Shown: positions 11,034 through 21,166, counted from the first letter of the stretch. The stretch: DNA of 64,000 nt from Lucinisca nassula (GCA_963580285.1 OY757024.1:122512045-122576044); one strand, 5' to 3'. The notes: generated by a model from the letters alone, not told the origin. Program-made: numbers and translations.

Positions 11034-11613
11034 CATCATGTTAACAAGTCCGTGCAATAAATACCCCTCTAAACCCCACTTTATATAGAGAAAACTGGGG
11101 TCTACGAAGGTATTCATATTTTCCTCAGTTTTTCTCAAAGGCATAAGTTGTGGGTACTCGTTAGAACCGCCTCATCGAGGCGGTTCTAACGAGCACCCAC
11201 AACACATGTTCCGAGTATAAATAAGTAAGAAAAATATCACAGATTTTCATCAGAAAAGTGAGTGTGTGAGTGTTTGAGTTTTACGTCCCACCAACAGCTG
11301 AGGTCATACGGAGACGGGACCTCCGTTTAAAGACTCATCCGAAAGTTTGGAGAAGTCCGGGATCGATCCTGCGATCCCTGGTTTACAAGGCATGTAGCGT
11401 AACCACTACACCACGGAGGCCATACGGAGACGGGACCTCGATTTAAAGACTCATCCGAAAGTTTGGAGAGCCCGGGATCGATCCTGCGATTCCTGGTTAA
11501 AAGGCAAGTAGCGTAACCACTACACCACGGAGGCTTCCTCATCAGAAGAGTAACCATTTTGAAGATACATGTACAAATGAATGCACTATGCCACACTTGC
11601 GTGTTATCGGTGT
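11034..11613 (+). mobile_element. Palindromic MITE, family B, split by a SINE
   Basis: Left end CATCATGTTAACAAGTCCGTG; small hairpin around AACCCCACTTTATATAGAG; main hairpin at about 11138-11212 (CTCGTTAGAACCGCCTC and complement); right end ..TTGCGTGTTATCGGTG. A tRNA-derived SINE (11259-11539) interrupts its right half. The element lies just upstream of VWDE-like exon 1. Confidence 0.75.
11259..11539 (-). mobile_element. Dimeric tRNA-derived SINE with target-site duplication
   Basis: On the minus strand it has a tRNA-like head, GCCTCCGTGGTGTAGTGGTT (box A-like), and a box B-like GGATCGATCC. The core is GATGAGTCTTTAAAC..GAGGTCCCGTCTCCGTATG and the tail is GTGGGACGTAAAACTC. The head-core part is present twice (11310-11420 and 11421-11534). 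It is flanked by CATCAGAAAAG and CATCAGAAGAG, an 11-bp target-site duplication with one mismatch. Not a functional tRNA gene. Confidence 0.8.
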
Positions 11614-11676
11614 GTTGTAGATATTTTTATCTCACACAGCTGTGATATATCAATATTTGTTCATGATCAGTTTCAG

Positions 11677-11817
11677 GACAGGATCCTTGTACCAGCTACC
11701 AAGCCATTAACGAACCATTAAGGAGCGCAGGATATGTGGCTGCCAATGTTGGCTATGACCATCTGATCTGTGATAGGCTGTTGACACAGGGCTGGTACCG
11801 GTTTACAAGCGGGGCAG
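11677..11817 (+). CDS. VWDE: VWDE-like protein, exon 1 of those visible (first half of cysteine-rich module)
   Basis: Encodes DPCTSYQAINEPLRSAGYV.. to ..LICDRLLTQGWYRFTSGA, bounded by TTTCAG at 11671-11676 and the donor GGGGCAG|GTACAG. The pattern DPC..Y..L..P.RS ... CD..L..GWYRF..G is the start of the cysteine-rich module known from uromodulin, GP2 and the N-terminus of VWDE. In those proteins it lies extracellularly, ahead of other modules. Its two cysteines pair with those in the next exon. The exon ends in phase 1, which fits exon 2. An AG five bases downstream (exon start 11682) is an alternative acceptor in the same frame. The upstream exon(s) with the signal peptide were not found. Naming rests on the whole exon set; a related uromodulin-type secreted protein is the main alternative for this exon alone. 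Confidence 0.75.
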
Positions 11818-11836
11818 GTACAGTATTGCTTTTTAA

Positions 11837-11982
11837 CTCATTCAGTACCAGAAACCCCTGGCAAACAGTGCAGGCCCAGATCGGACGCCACAGAACGCGG
11901 CGTCTGATCAGGGCCGCCAAAGTTTGCTAATAGTTCAGTCAGTTTCTAAATAAATTTTGATGAAAACACAACCTGACAAATG
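11837..11982 (+). mobile_element. Partial piggyBac-like MITE (TTAA family)
   Basis: Starts after TTAA at 11833-11836 and continues CTCATTCAGTACCAGAAACC. It then has the family core hairpin GCAAACAGTGCAGGCCCAGA..GGCGTCTGATCAGGG and a right segment, AAATTTTGATGAAAACACAA. The right end is missing where a SINE begins. It starts 15-19 bp after the exon 1 donor. Confidence 0.6.
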
Positions 11983-11984
11983 GT

Positions 11985-12283
11985 TTTGGTTTTATTTGAG
12001 GTTTAACGTCCTCGTCAACACTGCAAAGGTCATTTTGGAGACATTGCTTCCAATTTTGTGGTACTTTTACCCGATCTTGAGATGTAATGACTTCTCAAGC
12101 CCTGTCACCCAATGCAACCAAAAGGGTTTATGAGCACGGGCGGTCTGACTCGCACCACTTTGCCTGGGCAGGCTTTGATCCTCTGAGCGGTTTACTGGTA
12201 CTCGTGTGCGGGTCGGTTTCAGCTCTGCGTGCATGGAAGCATCATGTAGCCCATCTGTTTCTTCAAGCCCCGATTGGCGGGGG
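11985..12283 (-). mobile_element. Short interspersed repeat family S1
   Basis: Minus-strand copy of a family of about 300 bp. It reads from GCCCCCGCC.ATCGGGGCTTG through GCTGCATGATGCTTCCACG and CTTGAGATGTCATTTCATC to GGGACGTTAAACCTCAAATC. About fifteen copies or fragments occur in this window in both orientations. The 3' tail resembles that of the tRNA-derived SINEs here, so it is probably a SINE; no clear box A/B was recognised. Confidence 0.7.
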
Positions 12284-12339
12284 CCAAATTCCATTATTGA
12301 CTAACCGAATTTCGAATATAGCTACATGTAGGCATATAT

Positions 12340-12493
12340 GGTGTTTGAGTTTACGCCCTACCAACAATTAAAGCCATACGGAGACGGGAACTCGATTTTA
12401 AAGACTCACCTGAATGTCCAAAGAGGCCGGGAATCGAACCCAAGACCCGGGCTTTTCCAGCGAGAAGCTTAAGCACTATATCAGGAAGGCTTC
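12340..12493 (-). mobile_element. tRNA-derived SINE, type T1
   Basis: Minus strand: degenerate tRNA head, box B-like GGTTCGATTCCC, then the conserved core (..GTCTTTAAAATCGAG, CCCGTCTCCGTATGG) and a short tail. Same family as 11259-11539 and 34678-34838. Confidence 0.7.
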
Positions 12494-12519
12494 AGCATAT
12501 ATATGGAATTGCGAATTAA

Positions 12520-12729
12520 CCCTTTTTGTACCAAATGGAATCTTCCTCCTTATATATTGCAGGAGTCCATTTCAAAATTTAGGGGTGTCAGGCTGTGTTT
12601 TCATCAAACTTTATTTGGAAAATGGCTGAACTTTTAGCAAACAGTGGAGGCCCTGATCAAACGCGGCGTCTGATCTGGGCCTGCACTCTTTGCCAAGTAC
12701 CCCTTTAGGGGTATCCGGTACTAAATGGG
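12520..12729. mobile_element. Complete piggyBac-like MITE with TTAA duplications
   Basis: Exact TTAA at 12516-12519 and 12730-12733. Ends are CCCTTTTTGTACC and GGTACTAAATGGG. The core hairpin GCAAACAGTGGAGGCCCTGA...GTCTGATCTGGGCCTGCA lies towards the right. 210 bp and non-coding. TTAA plus CCC/GGG termini is the piggyBac signature. Confidence 0.75.
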
Positions 12730-12790
12730 TTAATTGATCATAGATGAAAAATACGATAAATAAGTTGATTATTACTCATGCGAGCGGACC

Positions 12791-13086
12791 GCCCCCGCCC
12801 ATAGGGGCTTGAAGAAATATATGGGCTGCATGATGCTTCCACGCAGAGCTGAATCCGCCCCGCACACTAGTACTGGTAAACCGCTTAGAGGATCTAAGCC
12901 TGCCCAGGAACCGCTGTGCGAGGTGGACCGTCCATGCTAATAAACCCTATCGGTTTCATTGGGCGACAGGGCTTGAGATGTCATTTCATCTCAATGTCGG
13001 GTCAAAGTCCCACAAAAATGGAAGCAACGTCTCCAAAATGACCTTTACAGTGTTGACGGGGACGTTAAACCTCAAATCAAACAAAC
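12791..13086 (+). mobile_element. S1 short interspersed repeat, near full length
   Basis: GCCCCCGCCCATAGGGGCTT head, all internal landmarks, and a GGGGACGTTAAACCTCAAAT tail followed by CAAACAAACA. Confidence 0.75.
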
Positions 13087-13114
13087 ATCATGCGAGCGGA
13101 TATTTTTTATTGAT

Positions 13115-13240
13115 GTTGGAATTTAACGGTCCAGTAAACAATGTTTAGGTCATATTGAGCGGGTCAATTCGCCTGTACATACTTCTGCTTATACATATGC
13201 GGTTAACCAGGTCAGAGCGGATTGTGCATGCTGGAAACAA
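13115..13240 (-). mobile_element. S1-related repeat fragment
   Basis: TTGGAATTTAACGGTCCAG, TTTAGGTCATATTGAG and GCGGTTAACCAGGTCAG resemble the more complete copy at 48678-48965. The following 380 bp (13240-13620) hold nothing recognised. Confidence 0.45.
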
Positions 13241-13619
13241 ACATCATCCAAACAATCACAGCTCTTACAGGAAATAATTTACTCCCCATGGGAGAAAATC
13301 GTTGCCCCACAGCATATGAGATATTCTTTATAATTATTTTTTGACTAATAATATAGTCTTCTGCATTTCGCCAGAGTTCGAGCTACTTGCTAGCGACACA
13401 TGGTTTCAGCTTACCATAATAAGACCTGACAGCTTGATGAGAAGAATGTTTTTAAAACTGATTAAGTGCTGCAGTAATTTAGCACACTGCATTAAACTGT
13501 GAGCTGCTAGATCTATCCTTGAAAAGAGATTGATTCAGATTTTTTGTCTCAACATACATAAATAATCTCATATGTAACTATAAATAATAAGTAAACCAAC
13601 CCATATATAAACAGCATAG

Positions 13620-13975
13620 TTTTTGCAAGCTATGAAAACCCCACTTTGTACAAAGAAAAACTCGGATTTTACAATTTTTTTTTAATTCTGCTCTTAGACA
13701 TATGTTGTGGGTTCTCGTCAGAACCACCTTGAAGTTATTGTAACCGACCCATAAATAATTACTACCTTGTGGAAAAAATAATTTTCACAAGCTATGAAAT
13801 CCCCGCTTTATATAGAGAGAACTTTAAATTGATTTACATGTGTTCCTTATTTCCGCTCTTAGACATAGGTTGTGGGTACTCGTTAGAACCACCTTAGAAC
13901 CCAACCCATAAATGATAAATGCCTTGTGGACAACGTAAGTTTTGCAAGCTATGAAACCCCGCTTTAAAAGTTACT
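13620..13975 (+). repeat. Tandemly repeated, degenerate MITE fragments (period about 157 bp)
   Basis: The phrase TTTTGCAAGCTATGAAAACC or a close form recurs at about 13622, 13777 and 13940. Between the repeats lie MITE-like pieces: TCTGCTCTTAGACATA, GTTGTGGGTACTCGTTAGAACCACC, and CCCCGCTTTATATAGAGA. The right stem arm is absent in these units. Confidence 0.55.
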
Positions 13976-14397
13976 AACTACAGACGTTTCGCGCCTTCTA
14001 TTGTCCAAGTGACTATCACTGACCATGTTCAAGACCCATGTACCAGTTATTTATAGCAGCGCTAGTCTTTCCTTGTGACGTCAGTGCGCCTTGTAGACTG
14101 GGCCGTTGAACAGGGACATTGCGAATAGTGTAGACCCTGATCAGACGCCACAGAACAGAGCTTCATTAAATAACCGGTACCTTCATGGTGTAGCTGGTCA
14201 GCGATTGTCACGTGGACAATAACAGGCGAGAAGCTTCTGTAGCTAGTTACTTTGGGTCGAATGATAAAAAATAGACCCAAAAGGTGGTAATCTATGCAAC
14301 ACGAACACTATGACTAACACAACAAAGCAACAACCGGCCAAAAAAAGCGGTATTTAATACCAGAATACGTTGCGTGTTTAAGATCTATCATTTTGAT

Positions 14398-14650
14398 AGA
14401 GCAACAGATTCCTAGACCCTTCGTTTCATCCCATCGGTCAGACGCCGAATTTGATGACTGGTCAGCTCTACCCACGTGTGAGGTTGTGGTGCTAGAGGGG
14501 GGTAGGCTGTTCTATGTTCTGTATTCGACGCCCAAGAATCTCCCAAATATGTTCCAGGGGATTCAAATCCGGGCTTCTAGCTAGCCAAGCCAATGTCTCG
14601 ACTCCGTTACGGCGGGGTCTAGCGCACAGGTCCAGTGGCAAATGATTCGT
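14398..14650 (-). pseudogene. Tc1-like transposase C-terminal fragment with frameshift
   Basis: Minus-strand translation gives LAWLASSPDLNPLEHIWEIL, then GRRIQNI in one frame, and HTWVELTSHQIRRLTDGMKR in another, ending RV-stop. SPDLNPLEHIW followed by a ..GMKRR end is the DD34E C-terminal signature of Tc1/mariner transposases; the Glu of ..EHIW is retained. There is a frameshift near 14510 and no N-terminal domains were seen. The rest of 13976-14870 has no other clear feature apart from a half copy of the solo hairpin at 14121-14160. Confidence 0.65.
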
Positions 14651-14869
14651 TCTCAAAATGAGGCATGACTTCTGGCACTAAACATGCAAAAATATCCAAA
14701 CTCCATATTTAAACCGTGATAATGAAGTTGTGGAAAGTTGGTTCTGAGGTCTTCTTTAAACTCTGAGTTGACCATAACAAGATTCCTGTTATGGCTAATC
14801 CCAATTCAGAATTGTATGCACATCGCAGATCACAGAGTCAGCTTCGAGTTATTATGTCGAAATTTCGAG

Positions 14870-15145
14870 ATACTCAGAGAAATAGATTGGGCTGCAAGAT
14901 GCTTTCACACAGAGCTGAATTCGACTGCACAAACTGCTAAACCGCTGAGACAATATTAGTCTGCCCAGGCAAAGTGGAGCAAGTCGGACCGTCTCTACAT
15001 ATAAACCCCTTTTGTTTGCTTGGGGAGCAGGGCTTGAGATGTCATTTTATCTCAATGGCGGGTAAAAGACCCACAAAATTGAAAGCAACGTCTCCAAAAT
15101 GACCTAAATAGTGTTGACGGGACGTAAAACCTCAATTAAACAAAA
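14870..15145 (+). mobile_element. S1 short interspersed repeat, 5'-truncated
   Basis: Starts at GATTGGGCTGCAAGATGCTT and continues to GGACGTAAAACCTCAATT. Confidence 0.65.
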
Positions 15146-15262
15146 CCCCGGAGAAAAACTACTTGACCTTCCATTGCAGAACTTAATTAGCGTCTCAGCC
15201 TATATGACCCGAACGAGGCTCGAACTCTTATCCACTAGGCCAAGGAGGCCGGTAGCATTGTC
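15146..15262 (-). mobile_element. Partial tRNA-derived SINE, type T2
   Basis: CCCCGGAGAAAAACTACTTGACCTTCC.. followed by CCCGAACGAGGCTCGAACTC and CACTAGGCCAAGGAGGCC. Internal sequence is deleted relative to 15944-16175. Confidence 0.55.
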
Positions 15263-15424
15263 AGATGTATGTGAGATAGGACCTTGGCATTTGGCTTATT
15301 TGGACTAAGAAGTAGGTGAAATCACTGAAATGGTTTCAATCTTATGGTTTATTTTTTTTAAAACCAATTTATCGTACGAAGAACATATTTTGCGAATTGA
15401 AAAAAAATGTTTGTTATGTTGCTT

Positions 15425-15470
15425 CAACGTTGAATCAACGTTGAGTCAACATTGTGTGCCTGCTGGGCTG
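15425..15470. repeat. CAACGTTGA cluster ending TGCCTGCTGGG
   Basis: CAACGTTGAATCAACGTTGA then GTCAACATTGTG and TGCCTGCTGGG. Same motif class as 4136-4214 and 32575-32695. Confidence 0.5.
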
Positions 15471-15682
15471 TGGATGTTTATTGTTGAATCTGTACAATGT
15501 AAGTGAGGCAGGATAAAATTGTGTTGGTTTAATGTTACCACACAATTAAGAGCTGTCAGATGTAATCAGATAAAAAAGCCATTCACAACATTAGAATTTT
15601 GTGGAAAATCTGGCGAAATGCAAAGGACTGAATAGTTTTTTTTTCTGCTATGCTATTTTTGTATCATGTGTAATTTTTTCAG

Positions 15683-15919
15683 GAGGTGAAATGCCAACAA
15701 CATGTCCCGCTCTCTACCACTGTGGTACCCATATCCCGATATGGCTGAATGGTGCCCATCCTGCTGTAGCAGATGGAACTGTAACTAGACAGACCTGTGG
15801 GAACCAGCCAGGAACCGGATGTTGCGGTCTCAAAGGAACTATTCAAATAAAGAATTGCACGGCCTATTATGTTTATTATCTGAAGCCTACACGGGCATGT
15901 TCTATTGGACATTGTGCAG
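15683..15919 (+). CDS. VWDE: VWDE-like protein, exon 2 (second half of cysteine-rich module)
   Basis: Acceptor TTTTTTCAG and donor GCAG|GTAAAT. Translation starts GGEMPTTCPALYHCGTHIPI, passes WLNGAHP and GCCGLKGTIQIKNC, and ends YYVYYLKPTRACSIGHCAG. Eight cysteines join the two of exon 1. The order (E)MP..C....HCGT..P.WL.G.HP ... CC.....I.VKNC..YYVY.L.PT..C...YC matches the uromodulin/GP2/VWDE cysteine-rich module. CGT.APIWL and VYLLQPT-type wording is characteristic of VWDE. Phase 1 at both ends, continuous with exon 1 and exon 3. A T-run and G-run start 10 bp beyond the donor, and a SINE lies 25 bp beyond it. Confidence 0.85.
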
Positions 15920-15943
15920 GTAAATTAGGATTTTTTTTTTTGG

Positions 15944-16175
15944 TGGGGGGGGGGGGGTGGTTTTATGGCCCTTTCAAGATTATTTCATTCATATCGAGTC
16001 GATCGTTAATCAGAGTAGGGCGATAACAGGAGTACCCGGAGAAAACCCACCTGACCTTCCGTTGCAGAACTTAGCGTCTTACACGTGACCCGAGCGAGGC
16101 TCGAACTCACGGCGGTGAGAGACCTAATGACTAAGAGTCAGCGCTCTTAACTACTAGGCCACGGAGGCCCGTCTC
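15944..16175 (-). mobile_element. tRNA-derived SINE, type T2, long copy
   Basis: Minus strand: GGCCTCCGTGGCCTAGTAGT tRNA-like head, box B-like GAGTTCGAGCCTC, then GGTCAGGTGGGTTTTCTCCG and a 3' part ending ..GAAAGGGCCATAAAACCA. Followed on the + strand by an A-run at about 16192-16210. Confidence 0.7.
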
Positions 16176-16240
16176 AGGTAAATAAGGATCAAAAAAAAAA
16201 AAAAAAAAAAGATCGTTACCAAATCCGTGTAAAGAAAACA

Positions 16241-16587
16241 CTTCGAAAACAAGCCTATACAAATACATGGTAAACTCTACCGCCGAAAAAATGAACCTTT
16301 AAAGATAACAAATTGTTATATTTGTCTTATTTCTGCTCAAGATATAGATTGTGGGAACACGTAAGAACCGCCTAATGGAGGCGGTTCTAACGAATGCGCG
16401 CTCAAAATATAGGTTGTGGGTACTCGTTAGAACCGCCTCATGGAAGCGGTTCTAACGAATGCCCACAATCTATATATATTTTGAAGCAGAAATAATAAAA
16501 ATAACATTTACCCCTGTAAACCCCGCTTTTACTATATAAAGGTGGGGTTCAAGGGGGTCAGAACTGTATAGGCATGATTTCGTGATG
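16241..16587 (+). mobile_element. Palindromic MITE, family A, with two hairpins
   Basis: Left end TTCGAAAACAAGCCTATAC, right end TATAGGCATGATTTCGTGATG. The main hairpin is present twice in tandem (about 16347-16400 and 16414-16475), each with AGAACCGCCT..GAGGCGGTTCT or close. The small right-hand hairpin AACCCCGCTTTTACTATATA..GTGGGGTT is retained. Confidence 0.75.
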
Positions 16588-16834
16588 ACCCCAGAAAAGC
16601 CTCATTTAGATAGGAAATAAGAGGTTACAGACACAGCAGTATTGTAAGATTAGTCTCCCTTGATCCGCCATGTTGGAGACATTAGACAGGTTTTTGAGTA
16701 CAAATTTATTCATTTTTCAACAATTATCCCTCAGTGATAAAACGTTTAAAGGGTTATTCTTCCAAAGGGTCATAAGAATAAGATAATCCAGGTGTAATCA
16801 TAATTTTCCAGTAGACAAGAAAGTAATTTATGCA

Positions 16835-17113
16835 CATTACGAAAGCACACCCGTGCGACATAGTGCGTTTTTTCATACCACCAAAATGGCTATTTTTCTG
16901 ATGAAAATCCGTGACATTTTTCTTATTCATACTGCTAACATAGGTTGTAGGTGCTTGTTAGAACTGCCTCATTGAGGCGGTTCTAACGAGTAGTCACAAC
17001 CTATGTCTAGGAGCAGAAATAAACAAAATGATTTATACCCCCACTATACTCCATTTTCACTATATAAAGTGGGGTTTAAGGTGATGTTCATTTAACGGAC
17101 TTGTTCAAGTGAT
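16835..17113 (-). mobile_element. Palindromic MITE, family B
   Basis: CATTACGAAAGCACACCCGTG to CGGACTTGTTCAAGTGAT. Main hairpin near 16940-17010 (TTAGAACTGCCTCATTGAGGCGGTTCTAACG) and small hairpin CCATTTTCACTATATAAAGTGGGG. Confidence 0.75.
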
Positions 17114-17195
17114 AAAAAAACGTTTTCGGGGTTTGTGACCTGGTAAGTAAAAAAAAAACAACTTACTCTGCTGCACATATAAGCAAGAGTCTGTC

Positions 17196-17434
17196 AGTCC
17201 GAAAACACGCATACACAAATACATTGTAAATTTTTACCGCCGAAATAAAAGAAGAAAATTTTAATTTTTCTGATATCTGCTCAAAATATAGAATGTGGGT
17301 GCACGTTAGAACCGCCTCGTCGATTTTAGAGCAAATATAAGACTAAATAATGTTAACCCCTGTAAACCCCAGTTTTGCTAAATAAAAGTGAGGTTCAATG
17401 GGATCAGAATAATATAGGCGTGTTTTTCGTGATG
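17196..17434 (+). mobile_element. Palindromic MITE, family A, one hairpin arm deleted
   Basis: Ends CCGAAAACACGCATACAC and TATAGGCGTGTTTTTCGTGATG. The left arm reads GTTAGAACCGCCTCGTCGA and then jumps directly to TTTTAGAGCAAATAAG; the right arm is missing. Confidence 0.7.
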
Positions 17435-17576
17435 ATCTGGCATGTGAACAAAAATGTACCTTTACCATAACACATCCGTGTGATAAGTGCATTTCTATAC
17501 CTCCAAAACGATCAGGGGGTTTTCTGATAATAATATGTGATATTTTTCCTGTGTTTGCTCCAAATATAGGCTGTGG
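17435..17576 (-). mobile_element. Partial palindromic MITE, family B
   Basis: CATAACACATCCGTGTGATAAGTGC and TTTCTGATAATAATATGTGA, up to AATATAGGCTGTGGG where the copy stops. Confidence 0.55.
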
Positions 17577-18056
17577 GAGTCTAACTGTTGTTTTTCTTTG
17601 CTCCAGCATTTTAGTGGTTTCTTGCAGTCGAGGACTCACCGTTGTTTCTTGATTTTTGTGTTTTTGTGTTCACGGAGATGTTGCACTGATGAGTTAGCTG
17701 GCCTTCATGCGGGCTGAACAAATTATTTTTCTAAATCGCGACGAAAGTAAGGGGCGTAAAATCGATTGAAGCCCCCTCAGTGGAATTCGTTTCACTGACT
17801 GTTCCAAGGCGGTTCTTCTGTCGCGGTTTATTTTTGTTATGGTTTGTCCTTGAGTGTGTGTATCGCTTATATTATTTTGTTTTGGATAGCCAATTGGCCA
17901 TTTTGTGGGAAAGTAACTGTCCTTTGGCTTTCCGCTATTGGCATTTCCATTAGGGTCTAGTTATTTGTTTATGTTTCTTTCCCTTTGGTGTCTCTGATTG
18001 GAGCTGTGGGTTAATTGTGTCGATTCCTGATCATTGCCTTCACTTCTTTTTTTCTC
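17577..18056 (+). repeat. Dispersed repeat family D, long copy
   Basis: A sequence of about 480 bp. It contains GCTCCAGCATTTTAGTGG, CACGGAGATGTTGCACTGAT, GGATAGCCAATTGGCCATTT and TTCCCTTTGGTGTCTCTGAT. Other copies: 37325-37835, 56905-57085, 45832-45945 (all +), 18590-19345 and 59165-59620 (minus). No terminal repeats or coding content seen; class unknown. Confidence 0.6.
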
Positions 18057-18229
18057 CATATAAAGTGGGGTTTGCGGGTTTCTTCATTTATTTCGATATG
18101 GAATTGCGGGATTGACAAGGGTACGCATCATAAGAGCCTCGTCGTGAACAAAAAAGTCTTCGGGGTTTATGCGGACAGGTAAGAGACAAACCAATCTGTT
18201 CAGTTATACAGTCTAGCAAGAGAACAAAT

Positions 18230-18500
18230 TTCTATGTCCCCGGTAGCGATAGCGGGGACATATTGTTTTTGCCCTGTCTGTTTGTTTGTTTGTTGATGTA
18301 TGGTTGGACAACTTTAGCATTGGTCAAAACATGTAGAACCATCATATTTGGCATGTAGGCTCCTTGTGACAACGGCTTCACAATCATACAAACAATTTTG
18401 ACCTGTGACCTTGACCTTGATCTGTGACCTACTTTAAAGAAAAATTGACCTTGGCCCGGGGGCATGTTCGTGATTCACAAACTCATCTAGAAACTAGAGG
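18230..18500 (-). mobile_element. Hairpin-headed repeat with TGACCTTGACC words
   Basis: One end is a hairpin (TCCCCGGTAGCGATAGCGGGGA). It is followed by TTTGCCCTGTCTGTTTGTTT and later GTGACCTTGACCTTGATC, and ends near CCCGGGGGCATGTTCGTG. Architecture (hairpin head, unit words, G-rich tail) resembles the tandem-array elements. Strand and class are uncertain. Confidence 0.4.
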
Positions 18501-18589
18501 TAGTTTGCTTTTCAAAACGTTGGATACAAAGTTATTGATCCGACTGAGCGGATCTCACCAATGTTAAACCCTGTTTGCCTATGACGCAG

Positions 18590-19345
18590 CGTATTACGAG
18601 AGACCCAACATAAAAATGAAGGCGATGATCAGGAATTGATGCAGTTTACCTCACACCTCTCATGTAGGACACCAAAGGGTAAGAATCACCAACATAACAA
18701 CTTTACCACAACGAAACAGTCATAAGTGGGAAGCTGAAAGGACAGCTACCATTAAGAAAGCATGCCCGTAATATTGGCGTCGAACATGGTGTCAGAAAAT
18801 GAAAAATATGAGGTAAAAAATTATAACATCTTTCAACATAAATTGTGGGTGCTCGTTAGAGGCGGTTCTAACGAGTACCCAGAATCTATGTTTTTGAGCA
18901 AAAATAAGGCAGATAATGTATACCCTCATACACCCCACTTTTCTCTTTATAAAGTGGGGTTTATGTGGTAGGGGTCTTCGTTTCACGGACTTGTTATCGT
19001 GATGCTTTCCAACAAAATGGCAACAAAACGATGTTAGCAATACAAACATGCAAAGATAAAAACAGAAGAACCGCCTTGAAACGGTCAGCAATTTTTTTCT
19101 GCCTAGGGTGTGGTTGAGGTTAAATCGATTTTACGTGGCCATAATCCTCGCCCTTGGTTGTCGTGGTTTAGACAAACAATTTGTTCAGACCCCATGAAGG
19201 ATTTCTAACTCACCAGTGCAACGTCTACGAGAATATAAAATTCGAACGAAAACAGAGATGAAACAACGGTGAGAATTAGTCAGAATGAAATAACTGAAAC
19301 CTAACAAAGGAAAACAAACTTCTAATCGACAAACATTAACATCTC
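18590..19345 (-). repeat. Dispersed repeat D split by a MITE
   Basis: 18590-18747 and 19005-19345 are consecutive parts of repeat D when compared with 59165-59620 (GGACAGCTAC | CTTTCCAACAAAATGGC, later GAACCGCCTTGAAACGGTC). The interruption is the family C MITE. Confidence 0.6.
18748..19004 (-). mobile_element. Palindromic MITE, family C
   Basis: CCATTAAGAAAGCATGCCCG at one end and ACTTGTTATCGTGATG at the other. Hairpin GTGGGTGCTCGTTAGAGGCGGTTCTAACGAGTACCC (loop partly deleted) and small hairpin ACCCCACTTTTCTC..TAAAGTGGGGT. Differs from A and B in the segment GGCGTCGAACATGGTGTCAG, shared with 28337-28616. Confidence 0.7.
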
Positions 19346-20141
19346 TCTTAGCACATGCCGGCGACGTCGTATCAACGTAGAGTCAACGCTTTGGTCATTG
19401 TTCGCGTTGTGCCTGGTGTGATAAAAATCTTCAGTGCTCGGAGGGGGATGTGCTGTGTCTGCGGGTCTTGTCCACCATCCGTTTCGGTTTCAAAACTTTG
19501 GGGTTGAGACACACTGATGAAGATTAAATATCAGAAAGGCCTCTGTGTCACTAAATTAGGTATAGTTACGCCTTAATTATATTATCATATGACGTCGGGT
19601 TTGAGTATTAAATTCCGTAATCCACTAGTGGATTAAATATGTAAATTAGTTAGATACGCTCCGTAACGTTACACGTACGACGTCCTTGACAAAGTCGCGT
19701 TTACTAATGGCGGAATATTGACATTTTGTTTAAAAATCGTCAATAAAATGCGTATATAATGTCATATGACAAACAGATTCTTGCATTCATGTTCATGTTT
19801 TATTAAATTTATTAAACTCGTAGAGTAAAAAGGAAAAAAGTGCTCGGCAAAGTCTGGCATTTTATTCCTTTCCCTCAACTCGTTGAATAAAACATGAACA
19901 CTCATGTAAGATCCTCTATTTATCATAGGTACAAAACCTACTTGTCCACCAGATAAATGGTCACCGACGGGATTCGAACCTGGCTGCAAAGGTATGAAAA
20001 TTATGATTCTGTTTTAATCGTGTACTTGTGTTGTTTGTATAAAATATTCTACTCTTATTTCTAAATACTGAATGTCTGTATGAAAAAAATCACTGACGAT
20101 CGAAGGAGTTAAAATATACCAAGTTATCATCAAACCAAGTG
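19346..20141. other. Intronic stretch, little recognised
   Basis: A CAACGTAGAGTCAACG cluster near 19365-19420 matches the motif class of 15425-15470, ending GTGCCTGG. TCCACTAGTGGA at about 19620 is a perfect 12-bp palindrome. Nothing else supported. Confidence 0.4.
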
Positions 20142-20620
20142 GCCCCCGTCCATCGGGGCTTGGAGAAATAGATTGAGCTGCACGATGCTTCCACGCAGAG
20201 CTGAAACCGCGCGCACACGAGTACTGGTAAACCGCTTAGAAGGTCTTATATGTTCTATAAAAGGGTTATCCTTTGGAAGCAAGGAATACACCACAGAAGT
20301 GAAAAATATGGAGTGTACATGTTTTTTGGGCTAGACTAGCTAGTTTCGGCCAATTAGGCCTCATCAGTGACCAGATATTTTCAAAATTCCACAATGGAAT
20401 CAATGATCCCAAAGGACAAGAAAATATAATCTACACTTTGATGTAGGGCAGGCCTGGCAAAGTGATGCGAGCCCATGCATATTAACCATATTGGTTTCAT
20501 TGGACGGCAGGGTTTGAGATGTCATTTCATCTCAATGTCAGGTAAAAGTCCCACTAAATTGGAAGCAACGCCTCCAATGACCTCAATAGTATTGATGGGG
20601 ACGTTAAACCTAAAACAAAA
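20142..20620 (+). mobile_element. S1 repeat interrupted by another repeat (E)
   Basis: S1 landmarks GGCCCCCGTCCATCGGGGCT, then AACCGCTTAGAAGGTCT at about 20240, resuming with TAGGGCAGGCCTGGCAAAGT near 20450 and ending GGGACGTTAAACC. The inserted 20245-20455 segment (CTTTGGAAGCAAGGAATACA, GCTAGTTTCGGCCAATTAGG) matches 35508-35790. Confidence 0.6.
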
Positions 20621-20848
20621 TCATCAACCCAAGATAGGCATATAGGTGCCAACGCTTTGAAGAATGTATGTCATTTAAGGAAAGCAGCTCCGACAGAAAA
20701 AAAAGGTATAATTTCAAACTCCATGAGACGCAAATCATATCTACATTTAATGGAAAGAATTTATGGGAATTCCATTTTCTTAACCATTTCATTCGTCAAA
20801 CATGAAACTGATATACATATCGAAAATATCGAAAATTATGAACATGCC

Positions 20849-20880
20849 TCTCTCTCTCTCTCTCTCTATCTCTCTCTGAG
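20849..20880 (+). repeat. (TC)n microsatellite
   Basis: CTCTCTCTCTCTCTCT interrupted by CTATC. Confidence 0.9.
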
Positions 20881-20929
20881 ACTTTTGCTTTTAATGAAGC
20901 AGTAGGCTATTTTGTGTGGATGTAGTTAA

Positions 20930-20940
20930 CACACAGACAC

Positions 20941-20999
<59 letters not shown>
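20930..20999 (+). repeat. (CA)n microsatellite
   Basis: About 30 CA units with a short GC interruption near 20948-20956. Confidence 0.95.
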
Positions 21000-21000
<1 letters not shown>

Positions 21001-21166
21001 CACCGACACCATCTGGAGGATAGATCGAAAAGTAATACCTCTCTAAGTAAAAGTTTTATCAGCTGTTGGTTAGGCAAACAATGCATTTTCCTACATGTGT
21101 TACTATTTTCTTGAAGTGAAAAGATGTGAAAATACCGTTATTAAACGTGATCCTGTTATTTTTAAG

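Noticed and set aside
11310..11535. tRNA genes suggested by box A and box B
   Set aside because: Followed by SINE core and tail, no intact acceptor stem, and a target-site duplication surrounds the unit.
15601..16026. Full 141-codon ORF as a stand-alone gene
   Set aside because: Only 15683-15919 shows family resemblance and splice signals; the rest is intron read-through into a T/G homopolymer and a SINE.
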